64,000 bases of DNA from Wenyingzhuangia aestuarii (GCF_011927765.1 NZ_JAATJG010000015.1:1-64000); one strand, 5' to 3'. Counted from the first letter of the stretch, positions 52,299 to 62,050 are shown. Notes: generated by a model not told the origin, from the letters alone. A program made the numbers and translations.

Positions 52299-53645
52299 TT
52301 ACATTCCAGGCATTCCACCTTTCATACCCCCCATCATTTGCATCATTTTTTTAGCTCCGCCCCCTTGCATCATCTTCATCATTTTGCTCATTTGGAAGAA
52401 TTGCTTTAATAGTTGGTTTACTTCTGTAATGCTAGTTCCAGATCCTTTAGCAATTCTCTTTTTACGAGAAGCGTTAATGGTTTTAGGTTCTGTTCTTTCT
52501 AAGGGAGTCATAGAATTAATAATGGCTTCTATTCCTTTAAAAGCATCATCATCAATATCTACATCTTTTAAGGCTTTTCCAGCACCTGGTATCATTCCTA
52601 CCAAGTCTTTCATGTTCCCCATTTTTTTGATTTGCTGAATCTGTCCTAAGAAATCGTCAAAACCAAATTGATTTTTAGCAATTTTCTTTTGCAATTTTCT
52701 AGCTTCTTCCTCGTCAAATTGTTCTTGGGCACGTTCTACTAAAGAAACTACATCTCCCATTCCCAAAATACGATCTGCCATACGATCTGGATAGAAAACA
52801 TCAATAGCTTCCATTTTTTCCCCAGTACCAATAAATTTAATTGGTTTGTTTACAACAGATTTAATTGTTAAAGCAGCTCCACCACGTGTATCACCGTCTA
52901 ACTTTGTTAAAACAACTCCATCAAAATTTAATAAATCGTTAAAAGCTTTGGCAGTATTTACAGCATCTTGTCCTGTCATAGAATCCACAACAAATAATGT
53001 TTCTTGTGGGTTTACAGCTTTGTGAATGTTAGAAATTTCTGTCATTAAAGCTTCATCAATAGCCAAACGACCTGCTGTATCTATAATAACGGTGTTCTTC
53101 CCGTTTGCTTTTGCATAGGCTATTGCATTGGTTGCAATTTCTACTGGGTTTTTATTTTCAACTTCAGCATATACTTCAACTCCAATTTGTTCTCCAACAA
53201 CTTGTAACTGATTGATGGCTGCCGGACGATATACATCGGCACCCACTAATAATACTTGCTTTGTTTTTTTTGTTTTTAAGAAGTTGGCTAATTTACCAGA
53301 AAAGGTAGTTTTACCTGATCCTTGTAAACCTGCCATTAAAATTACGGTTGGACTTCCTGTTAAATTAACTCCAGCAGTTTCTCCACCCATTAAATCGGTT
53401 AATTCGTCTTTTACCAATTTAACCATTAACTGACCAGGGTTTAATGTAGTTAATACATCCTGACCAATTGCTTTTTCTTTAACTCTTACGGTAAATTCTT
53501 TTGCAATTTTAAAGTTTACATCGGCATCTAACAATGCTCTACGTACCTCTTTAAGAGTTTCTGCTACATTTACTTCCGTTATTTTTCCGTGACCTTTTAA
53601 AAGATGTAAGGCTTTATCTAGTTTATCTGATAAATTATTAAACAT
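52299..53645 (-). CDS. ffh: Signal recognition particle protein Ffh
   Basis: This 448-residue GTPase targets nascent membrane proteins to the translocase. The N and G domains contain the P-loop GLQGSGKTTFSGKL (about residues 107-120), DVYRPAAI, DTAGRLA and TKLDGDTRGGAAL. The M domain at about residues 310-448 is methionine-rich and ends MMGGMKGGMPGM, as expected for signal-sequence and SRP RNA binding. It is transcribed toward folD. Confidence 0.97.
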   Translation of the reverse strand: MFNNLSDKLDKALHLLKGHGKITEVNVAETLKEVRRALLDADVNFKIAKEFTVRVKEKAIGQDVLTTLNPGQLMVKLVKDELTDLMGGETAGVNLTGSPTVILMAGLQGSGKTTFSGKLANFLKTKKTKQVLLVGADVYRPAAINQLQVVGEQIGVEVYAEVENKNPVEIATNAIAYAKANGKNTVIIDTAGRLAIDEALMTEISNIHKAVNPQETLFVVDSMTGQDAVNTAKAFNDLLNFDGVVLTKLDGDTRGGAALTIKSVVNKPIKFIGTGEKMEAIDVFYPDRMADRILGMGDVVSLVERAQEQFDEEEARKLQKKIAKNQFGFDDFLGQIQQIKKMGNMKDLVGMIPGAGKALKDVDIDDDAFKGIEAIINSMTPLERTEPKTINASRKKRIAKGSGTSITEVNQLLKQFFQMSKMMKMMQGGGAKKMMQMMGGMKGGMPGM

Positions 53646-53727
53646 ATGCTGTTATTTACTTTGGTTAAAGTTGAGGTGCAAATATACAAGAATCTGCCAA
53701 CTTATAAAGGGTTTCTACCCAACAAAA

Positions 53728-53749
53728 AACCCTCCAAAATTGGAGGGTT
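53728..53749 (-). terminator. Terminator downstream of msrB
   Basis: A 9-bp G/C-rich stem (AACCCTCCA with its complement) and a 4-base loop is followed on the minus strand by TTTTTTG. It lies about 110 bases after the msrB stop at 53861. The rest of 53750-53860 shows nothing identifiable. Confidence 0.7.
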
Positions 53750-53860
53750 AGAATTGTAAAACATAAAAACAAATACTATTTATTTCCCTTGAATTTAATG
53801 TAGATATTAGTCTTTACACAAAATGTGGGACTATAAAGTTAATGAATAACTCTCTTATTA

Positions 53861-54337
53861 TCATTGATTTGTGTTAGGTTGCTCTGTTTTTTTAAATGTT
53901 AAAGCTGCGGAGTTTACACAATATCTTTTTCCGGTTGTTTTTTTAGGCCCATCCTTAAATAGATGACCTAAGTGGCCATTACAAACATTACAGATGATTT
54001 CTGTTCTAATCATTCCGTATTTTTTATCTACTAAAAAATCTATATTGTTGGCAATATGATTGTCAAAAGAAGGCCATCCTGTTCCCGAATCAAATTTTGT
54101 TTGAGAACTAAATAAGGGAGTGTTGCAAGCTGCACAATAGTAAGTTCCAGGTTTGTAATGTTTATTATACTCTCCGCTAAAAGCATATTCTGTTCCTTTT
54201 TGTCTAAGAATATGGTATTGTTTTGCTGTTAATTGTTGTTTCCATTCCGCATCTGTTTTTACAATTTTTTCTTGTGCATGTATATTGTTGATGGTTGCAA
54301 AAACAAAAAGAATAACCAAGTGTAAAAAGTGTTTCAT
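53861..54337 (-). CDS. msrB: Exported peptide-methionine (R)-S-oxide reductase
   Basis: This protein of about 158 residues has an N-terminal signal (LHLVILFVFATINNIHAQ) and an MsrB domain. Zinc is held by CxxC pairs in YYCAACNTPLF and EIICNVCNGHLGHLF, and the catalytic Cys is in RYCVNSAALTF. It reduces methionine-R-sulfoxide in envelope proteins. I start at the ATG at 54337, because the longer frame from 54379 adds 14 polar residues ahead of the signal peptide. Confidence 0.92.
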   Translation of the reverse strand: MKHFLHLVILFVFATINNIHAQEKIVKTDAEWKQQLTAKQYHILRQKGTEYAFSGEYNKHYKPGTYYCAACNTPLFSSQTKFDSGTGWPSFDNHIANNIDFLVDKKYGMIRTEIICNVCNGHLGHLFKDGPKKTTGKRYCVNSAALTFKKTEQPNTNQ

Positions 54338-54401
54338 AAATAAAGGTTTATTAATCTGTCGATTGTTGATAGGAATCATTACCTAATAACGTTTCAAATA
54401 T

Positions 54402-54409
54402 TATCTTTG
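54402..54409 (+). promoter_or_regulatory. -7 box of the M48 protease gene
   Basis: TATCTTTG matches TAnnTTTG and lies 21 bases before the ATG at 54431. No clear -33 element is seen. Confidence 0.5.
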
Positions 54410-54430
54410 TGAGGAAATAAATACAAAAAA

Positions 54431-55225
54431 ATGAATAAGATTATCTCCTCTATACTAATTGCTTCTTTTTTAACTGCTTGTTCTACAGTACCTATTACAG
54501 GTAGAAAAAGGTTAAACTTTGTGTCTGATGCTACGGTATTACCGACTAGTTTTTCACAATATGATACTTTTTTAAAAGAAAATAAATTATCTACCAATAC
54601 GAGTAAAACTCAGGAAATTAAACAAATTGGAGCTAGAATTTCTACGGCTGTAGACAAATTTATGCGTAAAAATGGAATGTCTGCAGAGGCAGATAGTTAC
54701 CGTTGGGAGTTTAATTTGGTAGAAGATGATCAATTAAACGCTTGGTGTATGCCAGGTGGTAAAGTTGTTTTTTATACAGGAATTTTACCTGTAGCTAAAA
54801 ATGCTGATGGTATTGCGGCAATTATGGGACACGAGGTTGCGCATGCTTTTGCAAAACACGGTCAGGAACGTATGAGTTCTTCTCAAATTCAAGAATATGC
54901 TGGAGCAGCTGTGGCTATTGGTACTTCTACTCAAGATGAGAAAACGCAACAAATGTGGAACATGGCTTACGGATTAGGTTCTCAGTTAGGAATGTTAAAA
55001 TACAGTAGAACACACGAAACGGAAGCCGATAAGTTAGGTTTGGTTTTTATGATAATGGCAGGTTATAATGGAGAAGAAGCGGTAGCTGTTTGGGAAAGAA
55101 TGAAAGCTTTAGGAGGTTCTTCTCAGCCAGAATTCTTAAGTACACACCCTTCTAACGACTCTAGAATTAGTACTTTGCAATCTTTTTTACCAGAAGCTAA
55201 ACAATTAGCTGCTAAGTATAAATAA
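54431..55225 (+). CDS. M48 family metallopeptidase, lipoprotein
   Basis: This 264-residue protein has a lipobox (LTAC, about residue 17) and an M48 peptidase domain. The zinc motif is MGHEVAHAFAKH (about residues 134-145), and the third ligand is likely in RTHETEADKLGLVFM. Homologues such as LoiP and BepA act on outer membrane assembly or degrade misfolded proteins. The substrate is unknown. It is divergent from msrB and convergent with the M1 peptidase. Confidence 0.92.
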   Translation: MNKIISSILIASFLTACSTVPITGRKRLNFVSDATVLPTSFSQYDTFLKENKLSTNTSKTQEIKQIGARISTAVDKFMRKNGMSAEADSYRWEFNLVEDDQLNAWCMPGGKVVFYTGILPVAKNADGIAAIMGHEVAHAFAKHGQERMSSSQIQEYAGAAVAIGTSTQDEKTQQMWNMAYGLGSQLGMLKYSRTHETEADKLGLVFMIMAGYNGEEAVAVWERMKALGGSSQPEFLSTHPSNDSRISTLQSFLPEAKQLAAKYK

Positions 55226-55246
55226 GATAAAAAATAGTTTACAAGT

Positions 55247-55280
55247 AAAAGCCCAATTGAACATTTCAATTGGGCTTTTT
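55247..55280. terminator. Bidirectional terminator, M48 / M1 peptidase genes
   Basis: A 14-bp perfect stem (AAAAGCCCAATTGA) with a 5-base loop and T-runs on both strands lies 21 bases after the M48 stop and close to the M1 stop at 55287. Confidence 0.9.
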
Positions 55281-55286
55281 TAATGT

Positions 55287-56903
55287 TTATTCTTTTTGAA
55301 TATGGATGTAATAATTAAGGTCTACCTTTAAATCGTCTAGTTTTCCTTTTATTCTTTGCTTGTTATTTGCATTAGGAGTTATCCAAATTTCTTGGTTTTT
55401 TAGGTATACTTTAACGGGAATAGAAAAATTAGCGACTGTGTTTTCCCATTGGTAAGTAATTGAATTTCCATCTTGTCTTAAAATCAGTTTTGGAATTTTA
55501 GTGGTGTTTAAATATTGATGAAAGAAGGGGGTAAGATCAATTTTTGTTTTGGTATTGATAAAATTGATAATCTCTGTTCCGCTAACGGTTTTGTGGTAAA
55601 ATGTTTTGTTTAAATCTATTAATATAGTTCTCCATAAAGTATCGTTGTTTATTATTTGCCTAAGTGTGTGGAGCATTAAACTTCCTTTAAAATACATATC
55701 TCCACTCCCTTGATTGTGAACGTTGAATTTTCCAATAATAGGCTTGTTGTTTTTAACAAAGGGTTTTAGACCTTGCACATAATCATTGGCAGCCTGTGTT
55801 CCGTAATAATAATCAATATATAAACTTTCTGCATAGGTGGTAAAAGATTCGTGGATCCATAAATCGGCAACATCTTTACAGGTAATGTTATTGGCAAACC
55901 ATTCGTGTCCAGACTCGTGAATAATAATATAATCAAACTCTAAGCCCCAAGGAGAAAGTCCCATTCTTTTTCCCAAATACCCTTTTTGATAATGGTTTCC
56001 ATAACCAATACAACTCTGATGCTCCATTCCTAAATAAGGAACTTCTACCAACTTATATCCATCTTTGTAAAAAGGATAAGGTCCCATCCAGTATTCAAAT
56101 GCTTTTAACGTTTTAGGAACATCTTTAAACTGAATTTTTGCTTTTAAGTAATTAGAAGAGAGTACATAATAATCGCAAGTTAAGTCTCCGTTTAAGCCTT
56201 TATAAGTTTCGTTAAAATGAGCATAATTAGCAATGTTCATGCTAATTCCATAATCGTTAATAGGATTATTTACCTGCCAAGTATAAGATGTTGTGTTGTT
56301 TTTATTTCTAGTAATTCGGGTACATTTTCCGTTAGAAACATTGATAAGTGGAGTAGGACAGGTTACCGTTATTTCCATGCTTTCTGCTTCATCAGCAGGA
56401 TGATCTTTACATGGCCACCAAACACTAGAACCAATGGATTGGTTGGCTGTAGCAATAAAATGATTGTTATGTGTGTCTTTGCTCCAAATAATTCCGCCAT
56501 CCCAAGGAGGATTTATAGTTTCTTTAGGTTTTCCGTGGTAGTAAATAGTGATGTTTTCTGTGTTGTTTACTTTTTGCTTTTTTGTAAGATTTACAAAATA
56601 ACTAATTCCTGTTTTTGTATAGGTAAGATGTATTTTGTTTTGAAGAATAGAATCGATAATTAAAGGAGCTTGCAATTCAAACTGAAGCGTTTGATGTGGT
56701 CTTAGAATTTTGTAGGTAATGGTATTGCTACCTAAGATTGTTTTGGTTTCTGGAAATACAGAAATGTCTAAGGTGTATTTAGCTACATCCCACCAGGCAC
56801 GGGTATTAGTAATGCTACCTCTTAAGGAATCTTGTTTGGTAAAGCTGTTTTGTGCTTGTAGACCAAAACTAATAAGAATAAGTAGAAAAAAGCTTTTGTA
56901 CAT
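55287..56903 (-). CDS. M1 family metallopeptidase, exported
   Basis: This 538-residue aminopeptidase-like protein has a signal peptide (FFLLILISFGLQAQ). Its M1 zinc site is IIHESGHEWFANN with the following Glu in WIHESFTTYAESL (about residues 327-360). The substrate-binding GxMEN of aminopeptidases appears as PYLGMEHQS. It probably removes N-terminal residues from peptides in the envelope or medium. The length is usual for short bacterial M1 proteins without the C-terminal helical domain. Confidence 0.9.
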   Translation of the reverse strand: MYKSFFLLILISFGLQAQNSFTKQDSLRGSITNTRAWWDVAKYTLDISVFPETKTILGSNTITYKILRPHQTLQFELQAPLIIDSILQNKIHLTYTKTGISYFVNLTKKQKVNNTENITIYYHGKPKETINPPWDGGIIWSKDTHNNHFIATANQSIGSSVWWPCKDHPADEAESMEITVTCPTPLINVSNGKCTRITRNKNNTTSYTWQVNNPINDYGISMNIANYAHFNETYKGLNGDLTCDYYVLSSNYLKAKIQFKDVPKTLKAFEYWMGPYPFYKDGYKLVEVPYLGMEHQSCIGYGNHYQKGYLGKRMGLSPWGLEFDYIIIHESGHEWFANNITCKDVADLWIHESFTTYAESLYIDYYYGTQAANDYVQGLKPFVKNNKPIIGKFNVHNQGSGDMYFKGSLMLHTLRQIINNDTLWRTILIDLNKTFYHKTVSGTEIINFINTKTKIDLTPFFHQYLNTTKIPKLILRQDGNSITYQWENTVANFSIPVKVYLKNQEIWITPNANNKQRIKGKLDDLKVDLNYYIHIQKE

Positions 56904-56971
56904 AATTGTGTTATTAGTTAAAGTGATTACAATCCTCTAATCTAAAAAATCTATGCTATATATACTTCAAT

Positions 56972-57013
56972 AAAAAAGACAAGTTAAGGGCTAGCCCTTA
57001 ACTTGTCTTTTTT
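56972..57013 (-). terminator. 42-base perfect palindrome downstream of the sulfatase gene
   Basis: Two 21-base arms beginning AAAAAAGACAAGTTAAGGG are exact complements with no spacer, so a 19-bp stem with a CTAG loop is expected. It lies 18 bases past the sulfatase stop and is the longest hairpin in the window. Confidence 0.88.
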
Positions 57014-57031
57014 GCTGTGAAAACTTAAAAA

Positions 57032-58867
57032 TTAGTTTACCTCTGGAATTAGATGTGTAGGAATATTTAACACTCCATTATGTGCTCCTTTTGCAAAGTT
57101 ACTAATGTTGTAGGTATTGGCTTTAGACCAATCACATTCTATTCTACCGTCTCCTAATACAATGTTTCCTAGTCTATTTCTAAACCAGTCTGCTAATTTT
57201 CTGTATTCTTTATCTGTAGCAATATTGTTGTTTTCTAAAGGATCCGTTCTTAAATCATATAAGGCTAATTCTGCTTTTTCAACAGGACAATTTAAAGCCC
57301 ATTTGATATTTTCGTTAGGAGCTGATTTTTTTTGAGGTCTTGTTCGCATAGAAAAAGAAAAATCTTTAGATCTAATGTAAGCTCTGTGTCCTGCAATTAA
57401 ACTAATTTCTCCTACAATATAATCTCTTTTTTGTTTTGGAGAATTTAAAGTTTCAAACAAACTAATACCATCTAAATAGTTGTATTCTTTAGAAGCAACA
57501 TTTACTCCGCCAGAAGTTAATATAGTAGGTGCAATATCTACATATTCTACCATGTGATTATTTACCACTCCAGCAGGAACTTTAGTTTTGTCTGATGAAA
57601 CCATAATAATAGCTCCTTGGGTAGATTGTTTCCAAGGTGTAAATTTTGCTTCAATTCCTTGTTCTCCTAGATGCCATCCGTGATCTCCAACGGTAAATAC
57701 AATTAAATATTCTTGATTGTGTTCTTTGTTGTATTTTTTAAAAGCTTCTACAGCATCACCAATTAAAGAATCTCCATATGCACAAAAAGCATAGTAATCT
57801 TGTATGGCTTGTAGCTTGTCTTTTTCATCCATCTCATACATGTTCAAGTTTTTGTAGTATCTCATCATTTGAGGAGTAAACTTGTCTAGTTGCTTTCTAT
57901 TGAATTCAGGAATGTTGTATTTTGTTTTTTTGAATTTATCTCTAAACTCTTTAGGAGGTAATACAGGAGTGTGTGGTAAGTGAAACCCTAGATTTACTAA
58001 AAGTGGTTTTTTACTGTCGGCACCTTTTACGGTTTTCCCCCATGTGGTTTTGTAATTTTTATCGGCATTGGCCAAGTAAGACTTTAATTCGTATACCAGT
58101 TTTCCATCTACAGTTTCTCCGGCAGGCATTGGGTTTTCACCTCCAAAAATTAAGTTTTTGTTATAACGCTTGTAACCTCTTAAAATTTCGAATTTCTTTT
58201 CTACTTGTGCTCTTTTTTCTAAATCTTCAGATGTTAGATTTCCATTCGCTCTCTTTGTATAGTAGCTTATCATTTCTCCATTAGGAAGTTTAGCTGTTTC
58301 TTGGGTACCTAATTTTTTCCATTTTCCGTTTTTATCATAAACATCATGTCCCCATAAATCACCTATGTTGTTTTTTTGTAAATCGTGTTTAAAGTGAACT
58401 TTAAAGTTATAGAGGCCAGCATCACGATAGCCTTGTCCAGGTCCCCATTTAAATATATAAGAATCTCCTTTTCCAAAAAGAGCTGTTTTGTAACCTTTTG
58501 TTTGCAATGTTTGTAAAAAAGAGGGTTTTACAAAATCAGGATTTTGATGTGTTAACTCAAAAGCATAGTGTCCGTTTCTAAAAGGATAACGACCGCTAAC
58601 TAAAGAACCTCTAGAAGGTCCACAGGCAGGGGAGTTGTTATAGCTGTTGGTAAATAGAACTCCTTCGCTAGCTAATTTATCAATATTGGGAGATGAAACG
58701 TATCCAATAGAACTTTCTTTTTTTCCTGTAGTAGCTTGGTTATAACATTCCAAAGCATCTGCTCTGTGATCGTCTGTTATAATCCATAAAATATTGGGTT
58801 GCTTTTGTGCGTTTACGTTTAAGGTAAACAAGGCACATAGAATTAATGATTTTACTATCGTCTTCAT
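57032..58867 (-). CDS. Exported sulfatase, formylglycine type
   Basis: This 611-residue S1 sulfatase has a signal peptide (LILCALFTLNVNAQ). The metal site starts at WIITDDHRADAL (Asp32, Asp33), and the formylglycine motif is CGPSR with Cys82 (SPACGPSRGS), which needs an anaerobic or FGE-type maturase elsewhere. A further metal site is GDHGWHLGEQG. It removes sulfate from polysaccharides or other esters; the marine-type context suggests algal sulfated glycans. No glycoside hydrolase or maturase is adjacent. Confidence 0.9.
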   Translation of the reverse strand: MKTIVKSLILCALFTLNVNAQKQPNILWIITDDHRADALECYNQATTGKKESSIGYVSSPNIDKLASEGVLFTNSYNNSPACGPSRGSLVSGRYPFRNGHYAFELTHQNPDFVKPSFLQTLQTKGYKTALFGKGDSYIFKWGPGQGYRDAGLYNFKVHFKHDLQKNNIGDLWGHDVYDKNGKWKKLGTQETAKLPNGEMISYYTKRANGNLTSEDLEKRAQVEKKFEILRGYKRYNKNLIFGGENPMPAGETVDGKLVYELKSYLANADKNYKTTWGKTVKGADSKKPLLVNLGFHLPHTPVLPPKEFRDKFKKTKYNIPEFNRKQLDKFTPQMMRYYKNLNMYEMDEKDKLQAIQDYYAFCAYGDSLIGDAVEAFKKYNKEHNQEYLIVFTVGDHGWHLGEQGIEAKFTPWKQSTQGAIIMVSSDKTKVPAGVVNNHMVEYVDIAPTILTSGGVNVASKEYNYLDGISLFETLNSPKQKRDYIVGEISLIAGHRAYIRSKDFSFSMRTRPQKKSAPNENIKWALNCPVEKAELALYDLRTDPLENNNIATDKEYRKLADWFRNRLGNIVLGDGRIECDWSKANTYNISNFAKGAHNGVLNIPTHLIPEVN

Positions 58868-58999
58868 TGTTATTAAATGTTTTAAGAGAAGTAAAAATAG
58901 GACTTAATTTCTTTTAAATATTGACTTTACAAGAGGTGTTAAGTTAATGTCTAGTCGTAAAATGACTGATTGTATGCAGTTCTAGAAAGAACGGATAAC

Positions 59000-59368
59000 T
59001 TATTCAGAAAGTTTATATGTTGTTCCTTCTTGTTTAAAGTTACTTCCTAAATAAGCCCCTTTAAATTTGTAGTAATTCTCTTTAATAGCCGTAATTTTTA
59101 CTACAAAAGGAATACTATCTAATTTGCTTGTAGGATTTACTTTTCTAAGTTCGTACTCAAAGTTAGATTTCCAATGGATGTCAAAAGTATCTACTTGGTT
59201 TCTGTAGCTTTCAATCTGAAATTTTTCAGTTCTGTAAAAAGAAGAACTGTCTTTTCTTTCTCCTAAATAGGTTTTAAAAGATCCTGTTTTAAAAGATAAA
59301 ATATCCGTTGAGTTTCCTGAAGAACAAGAAACCACAACGGATATACATATAAGGTATAGAAATCTCAT
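59000..59368 (-). CDS. Small lipoprotein of unknown function
   Basis: This 122-residue protein has a lipobox (VVSC, about residue 15) after a short hydrophobic signal. The rest is rich in Lys, Ser and aromatic residues, for example GSFKTYLGERKDSSSFYRTE. I recognise no domain. It starts four bases after purB on the same strand, so it is probably co-transcribed with it. Function unknown. Confidence 0.65.
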   Translation of the reverse strand: MRFLYLICISVVVSCSSGNSTDILSFKTGSFKTYLGERKDSSSFYRTEKFQIESYRNQVDTFDIHWKSNFEYELRKVNPTSKLDSIPFVVKITAIKENYYKFKGAYLGSNFKQEGTTYKLSE

Positions 59369-59372
59369 AAGT

Positions 59373-60716
59373 CTAGATTCCTGTGTAATTACTAGGAGTA
59401 ATTACTTTTAATTCATTTTTAATTTCATCAGAAACCTCTAAAGTGTCAATAAAGTTAGCAATAGTTGTTCCTGTAATTTTTTCGTTTACACGAGTCAATC
59501 CTTTTAAAGCTTCATAAGGATTTGGGTAAGCTTCTCTACGTAAAATAGTTTGAATAGCTTCTGCAACTACAGCCCAATTGTTTTCTAAGTCTCTAGCAAA
59601 AGCATCGCGGTTAATTAATAATTTACCTAATCCTTTTAAGGTAGAAGCAAAACCAATTAAAGTGTGTCCAAAAGGAACTCCAATATTTCTTAAAACAGTA
59701 GAATCTGTTAAATCACGTTGTAATCTAGATACAGGTAATTTAATAGCTAAGTGTTCAAAAATAGCATTTGCAATTCCTAAGTTTCCTTCAGAGTTTTCAA
59801 AATCAATAGGATTTACTTTGTGTGGCATTGCAGAAGATCCCACTTCTCCTTTTTTAATTTTTTGCTTAAAGTAGTCGTTAGAAACATACGTCCAAACGTC
59901 TCTGTCTAAATCTATAATAATAGAGTTGATTCTTTTTACAGCATCAAAAATAGCAGCCATGTGGTCATAGTGCTCAATTTGAGTCGTAGGAAAAGAGTGG
60001 TGTAAACCTAATTTGTTTTCAACAAAATCAGTACCAAAAGATTTCCAATCAATATTTGGATAGGCAACATGGTGTGCATTGTAGTTTCCTGTAGCTCCAC
60101 CAAATTTAGCGGCATGAGGAACTTGCTTTAACAAGTTTACTTGTTGGTTGATACGTTCTACAAAAACTCTAATTTCTTTTCCTAAACGCGTAGGAGAAGC
60201 TGGTTGTCCGTGTGTACGTGCTAACATAGAAACATCGTCCCATTCTGTCGCCAATTCGTTTAATTTAGTAACTACGTTTGCTAATTCAGCATCGTAAACT
60301 TCATCAAACATATCCTTAATAGATAAAGGAATAGCTGTGTTGTTAATATCTTGAGAAGTTAATCCAAAGTGGATAAACTCTTTAAATGCTTGTAAGTTTA
60401 AAGCATCAAATTTTTCTTTAATAAAGTATTCAACCGCTTTTACATCGTGATTGGTAACACTCTCAATATCTTTAATTTTTTGAGCATCAGCAGTTGTAAA
60501 GTTTTTGTAAATAGCTCTTAATGCCTCATATAACGAAGCATCAAACTCTTCTAATTGAGGCAAAGGAATTTCGCATAAAGCAATAAAATACTCAATCTCA
60601 ACTTTAACTCTATACTTAATTAATGCTTCTTCAGAATAATAAGCAGCTAAAGATTCTACTTTTCCTCTATATCTTCCATCAATTGGAGAGATGGCATTTA
60701 AATTTGATAAACTCAT
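59373..60716 (-). CDS. purB: Adenylosuccinate lyase
   Basis: This 447-residue enzyme acts twice in purine synthesis, releasing fumarate from SAICAR and from adenylosuccinate. The fumarase/aspartase signature GSSAMPHKVNPIDFEN lies at about residues 297-312, and the N-terminus LNAISPIDGRYRGKV and TSQDINNTA block are typical. The start MSLSNLNAI is well placed. A small lipoprotein gene follows. Confidence 0.97.
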   Translation of the reverse strand: MSLSNLNAISPIDGRYRGKVESLAAYYSEEALIKYRVKVEIEYFIALCEIPLPQLEEFDASLYEALRAIYKNFTTADAQKIKDIESVTNHDVKAVEYFIKEKFDALNLQAFKEFIHFGLTSQDINNTAIPLSIKDMFDEVYDAELANVVTKLNELATEWDDVSMLARTHGQPASPTRLGKEIRVFVERINQQVNLLKQVPHAAKFGGATGNYNAHHVAYPNIDWKSFGTDFVENKLGLHHSFPTTQIEHYDHMAAIFDAVKRINSIIIDLDRDVWTYVSNDYFKQKIKKGEVGSSAMPHKVNPIDFENSEGNLGIANAIFEHLAIKLPVSRLQRDLTDSTVLRNIGVPFGHTLIGFASTLKGLGKLLINRDAFARDLENNWAVVAEAIQTILRREAYPNPYEALKGLTRVNEKITGTTIANFIDTLEVSDEIKNELKVITPSNYTGI

Positions 60717-60889
60717 TTCTTTTTAAATATTTAAGGGACAAAAGTACATTAAAATAAGAAAAGTTAAAAGATGTTTTTTAGTATACTTTAAACTTTGTAA
60801 TTTCAATTTTTTATATCGATAAAATACTAGGCAAACACTAGCCTAATCAATAGTTAATAATTAGGTGTAAACCTTAAAAATTTGTTTAA

Positions 60890-62044
60890 ATGCAAGTAAA
60901 AAAGAGTTTCTTTTTGTTGTTTTTGTTACCAATGATTGTTTTTGCTCAAAAAATAAATCAATTTGATGCTCAAGGAGAAAGACATGGTTATTGGGAAAAA
61001 AGTTACGATTCTGGTAGAATTAAATATTCCGGAAAATTTAATCACGGTAAAGAAGTAGGAATTTTTTATTTCTATGAAAATAAAATCATCAACAATCACC
61101 CTGCAGTTAAAAAAATATTTAGACCCAATTCTGAAGTTGTAGATGTTATTTTTTATGACATTTACGGAACGTTAAAAAGTGATGGTCAAATGATCCACAA
61201 AAAAAGAACGGGACTTTGGAAATATTACGATGGGAAAAGAAATATTATTCTAACAGAAGAATATAAAGATGGACAATTACATGGAGAACGTATTGTTTAT
61301 TTTAAGAATGGGAAAAAAGCAGAAGAAAGCTATTATGTAAATGGAAAGCTAGATGGAGTTTCTACCAGATACTCTCAAAAAGGAGTTGTGTTGCACGAAA
61401 TGACTTATCAAGATGGTTTGCTACACGGAAGAACCAAGTTTTACGAAACTAATGGAGACATTAAAGAAACCGGTTTGTATTACAAAGACTACAAAGTAGG
61501 AAAGTGGGATTTCTATATTAAAGGAGAGTACATGGGATTCAAAGTACCTAACAAACAGAGATTGCATCCTACCAACGAAGATATTTTAGCCAATATAGAA
61601 GGTAAAAAAGAAAAGCCTAGAGTGTATCCTAAATTGTCCGATGAAGCTATTTTAGAAAATATAGAAAGAAAAAGAGAAAAAGAACCCACGTACCAACCTT
61701 TGTCTGATGATGAAATTCTTAAAAATATTCAAGGAAAAAAAGGAGAAAAAAGAACCTATTCTAAAGTAAGTGATGATGCCATTTTAAAAAGTATTTCCGC
61801 TAAAATGGAAGACAAAATAAAAGAGTACAAAAGACTTGATGATGCTTTAATTTTAAGAAATATAAAGCTAAAACAAGAACAAGAAGAAAGAAATAAAATT
61901 AAAAAACTAACAGACGAAGAAATTTTAGAAAATATAGAAAAAAAGCAACAAAAAGAAGCTGCTTTGTTAGAGGAATCTAAATTGTCTGATGAGCAAATTC
62001 TCGAAAATATTAGGAGAAAAAAAGAAGCCACAAAGAAAGAATAA
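60890..62044 (+). CDS. Exported MORN-type repeat protein with seven-fold C-terminal motif
   Basis: This 384-residue protein has a signal peptide (LLFLLPMIVFAQ) and MORN_2/YwqK-type repeats at about residues 25-215 (GERHGYWEKSYDSG, DGQLHGERIVYFKNGK, DGLLHGRTKFYETNG). The last 157 residues hold seven copies of a motif like LSDEEILENIEKKK, at about residues 228, 249, 271, 293, 316, 340 and 365, joined by Lys/Glu-rich linkers. This half is strongly helical and looks like a coiled or binding repeat. The family name toxin-antitoxin YwqK antitoxin has no support here. Function unknown. Confidence 0.8.
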   Translation: MQVKKSFFLLFLLPMIVFAQKINQFDAQGERHGYWEKSYDSGRIKYSGKFNHGKEVGIFYFYENKIINNHPAVKKIFRPNSEVVDVIFYDIYGTLKSDGQMIHKKRTGLWKYYDGKRNIILTEEYKDGQLHGERIVYFKNGKKAEESYYVNGKLDGVSTRYSQKGVVLHEMTYQDGLLHGRTKFYETNGDIKETGLYYKDYKVGKWDFYIKGEYMGFKVPNKQRLHPTNEDILANIEGKKEKPRVYPKLSDEAILENIERKREKEPTYQPLSDDEILKNIQGKKGEKRTYSKVSDDAILKSISAKMEDKIKEYKRLDDALILRNIKLKQEQEERNKIKKLTDEEILENIEKKQQKEAALLEESKLSDEQILENIRRKKEATKKE

Positions 62045-62050
62045 ATAATA

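Noticed and set aside
60838-60880. Imperfect inverted repeats (CCTAAT...ATTAGG) before the MORN-type gene
   Set aside because: Arms of six bases in A/T-rich DNA are likely chance, and no T-run follows.
60890-62044. MORN/YwqK-type protein considered as an antitoxin
   Set aside because: It has a signal peptide and no toxin gene partner; the database name is not supported by the context.
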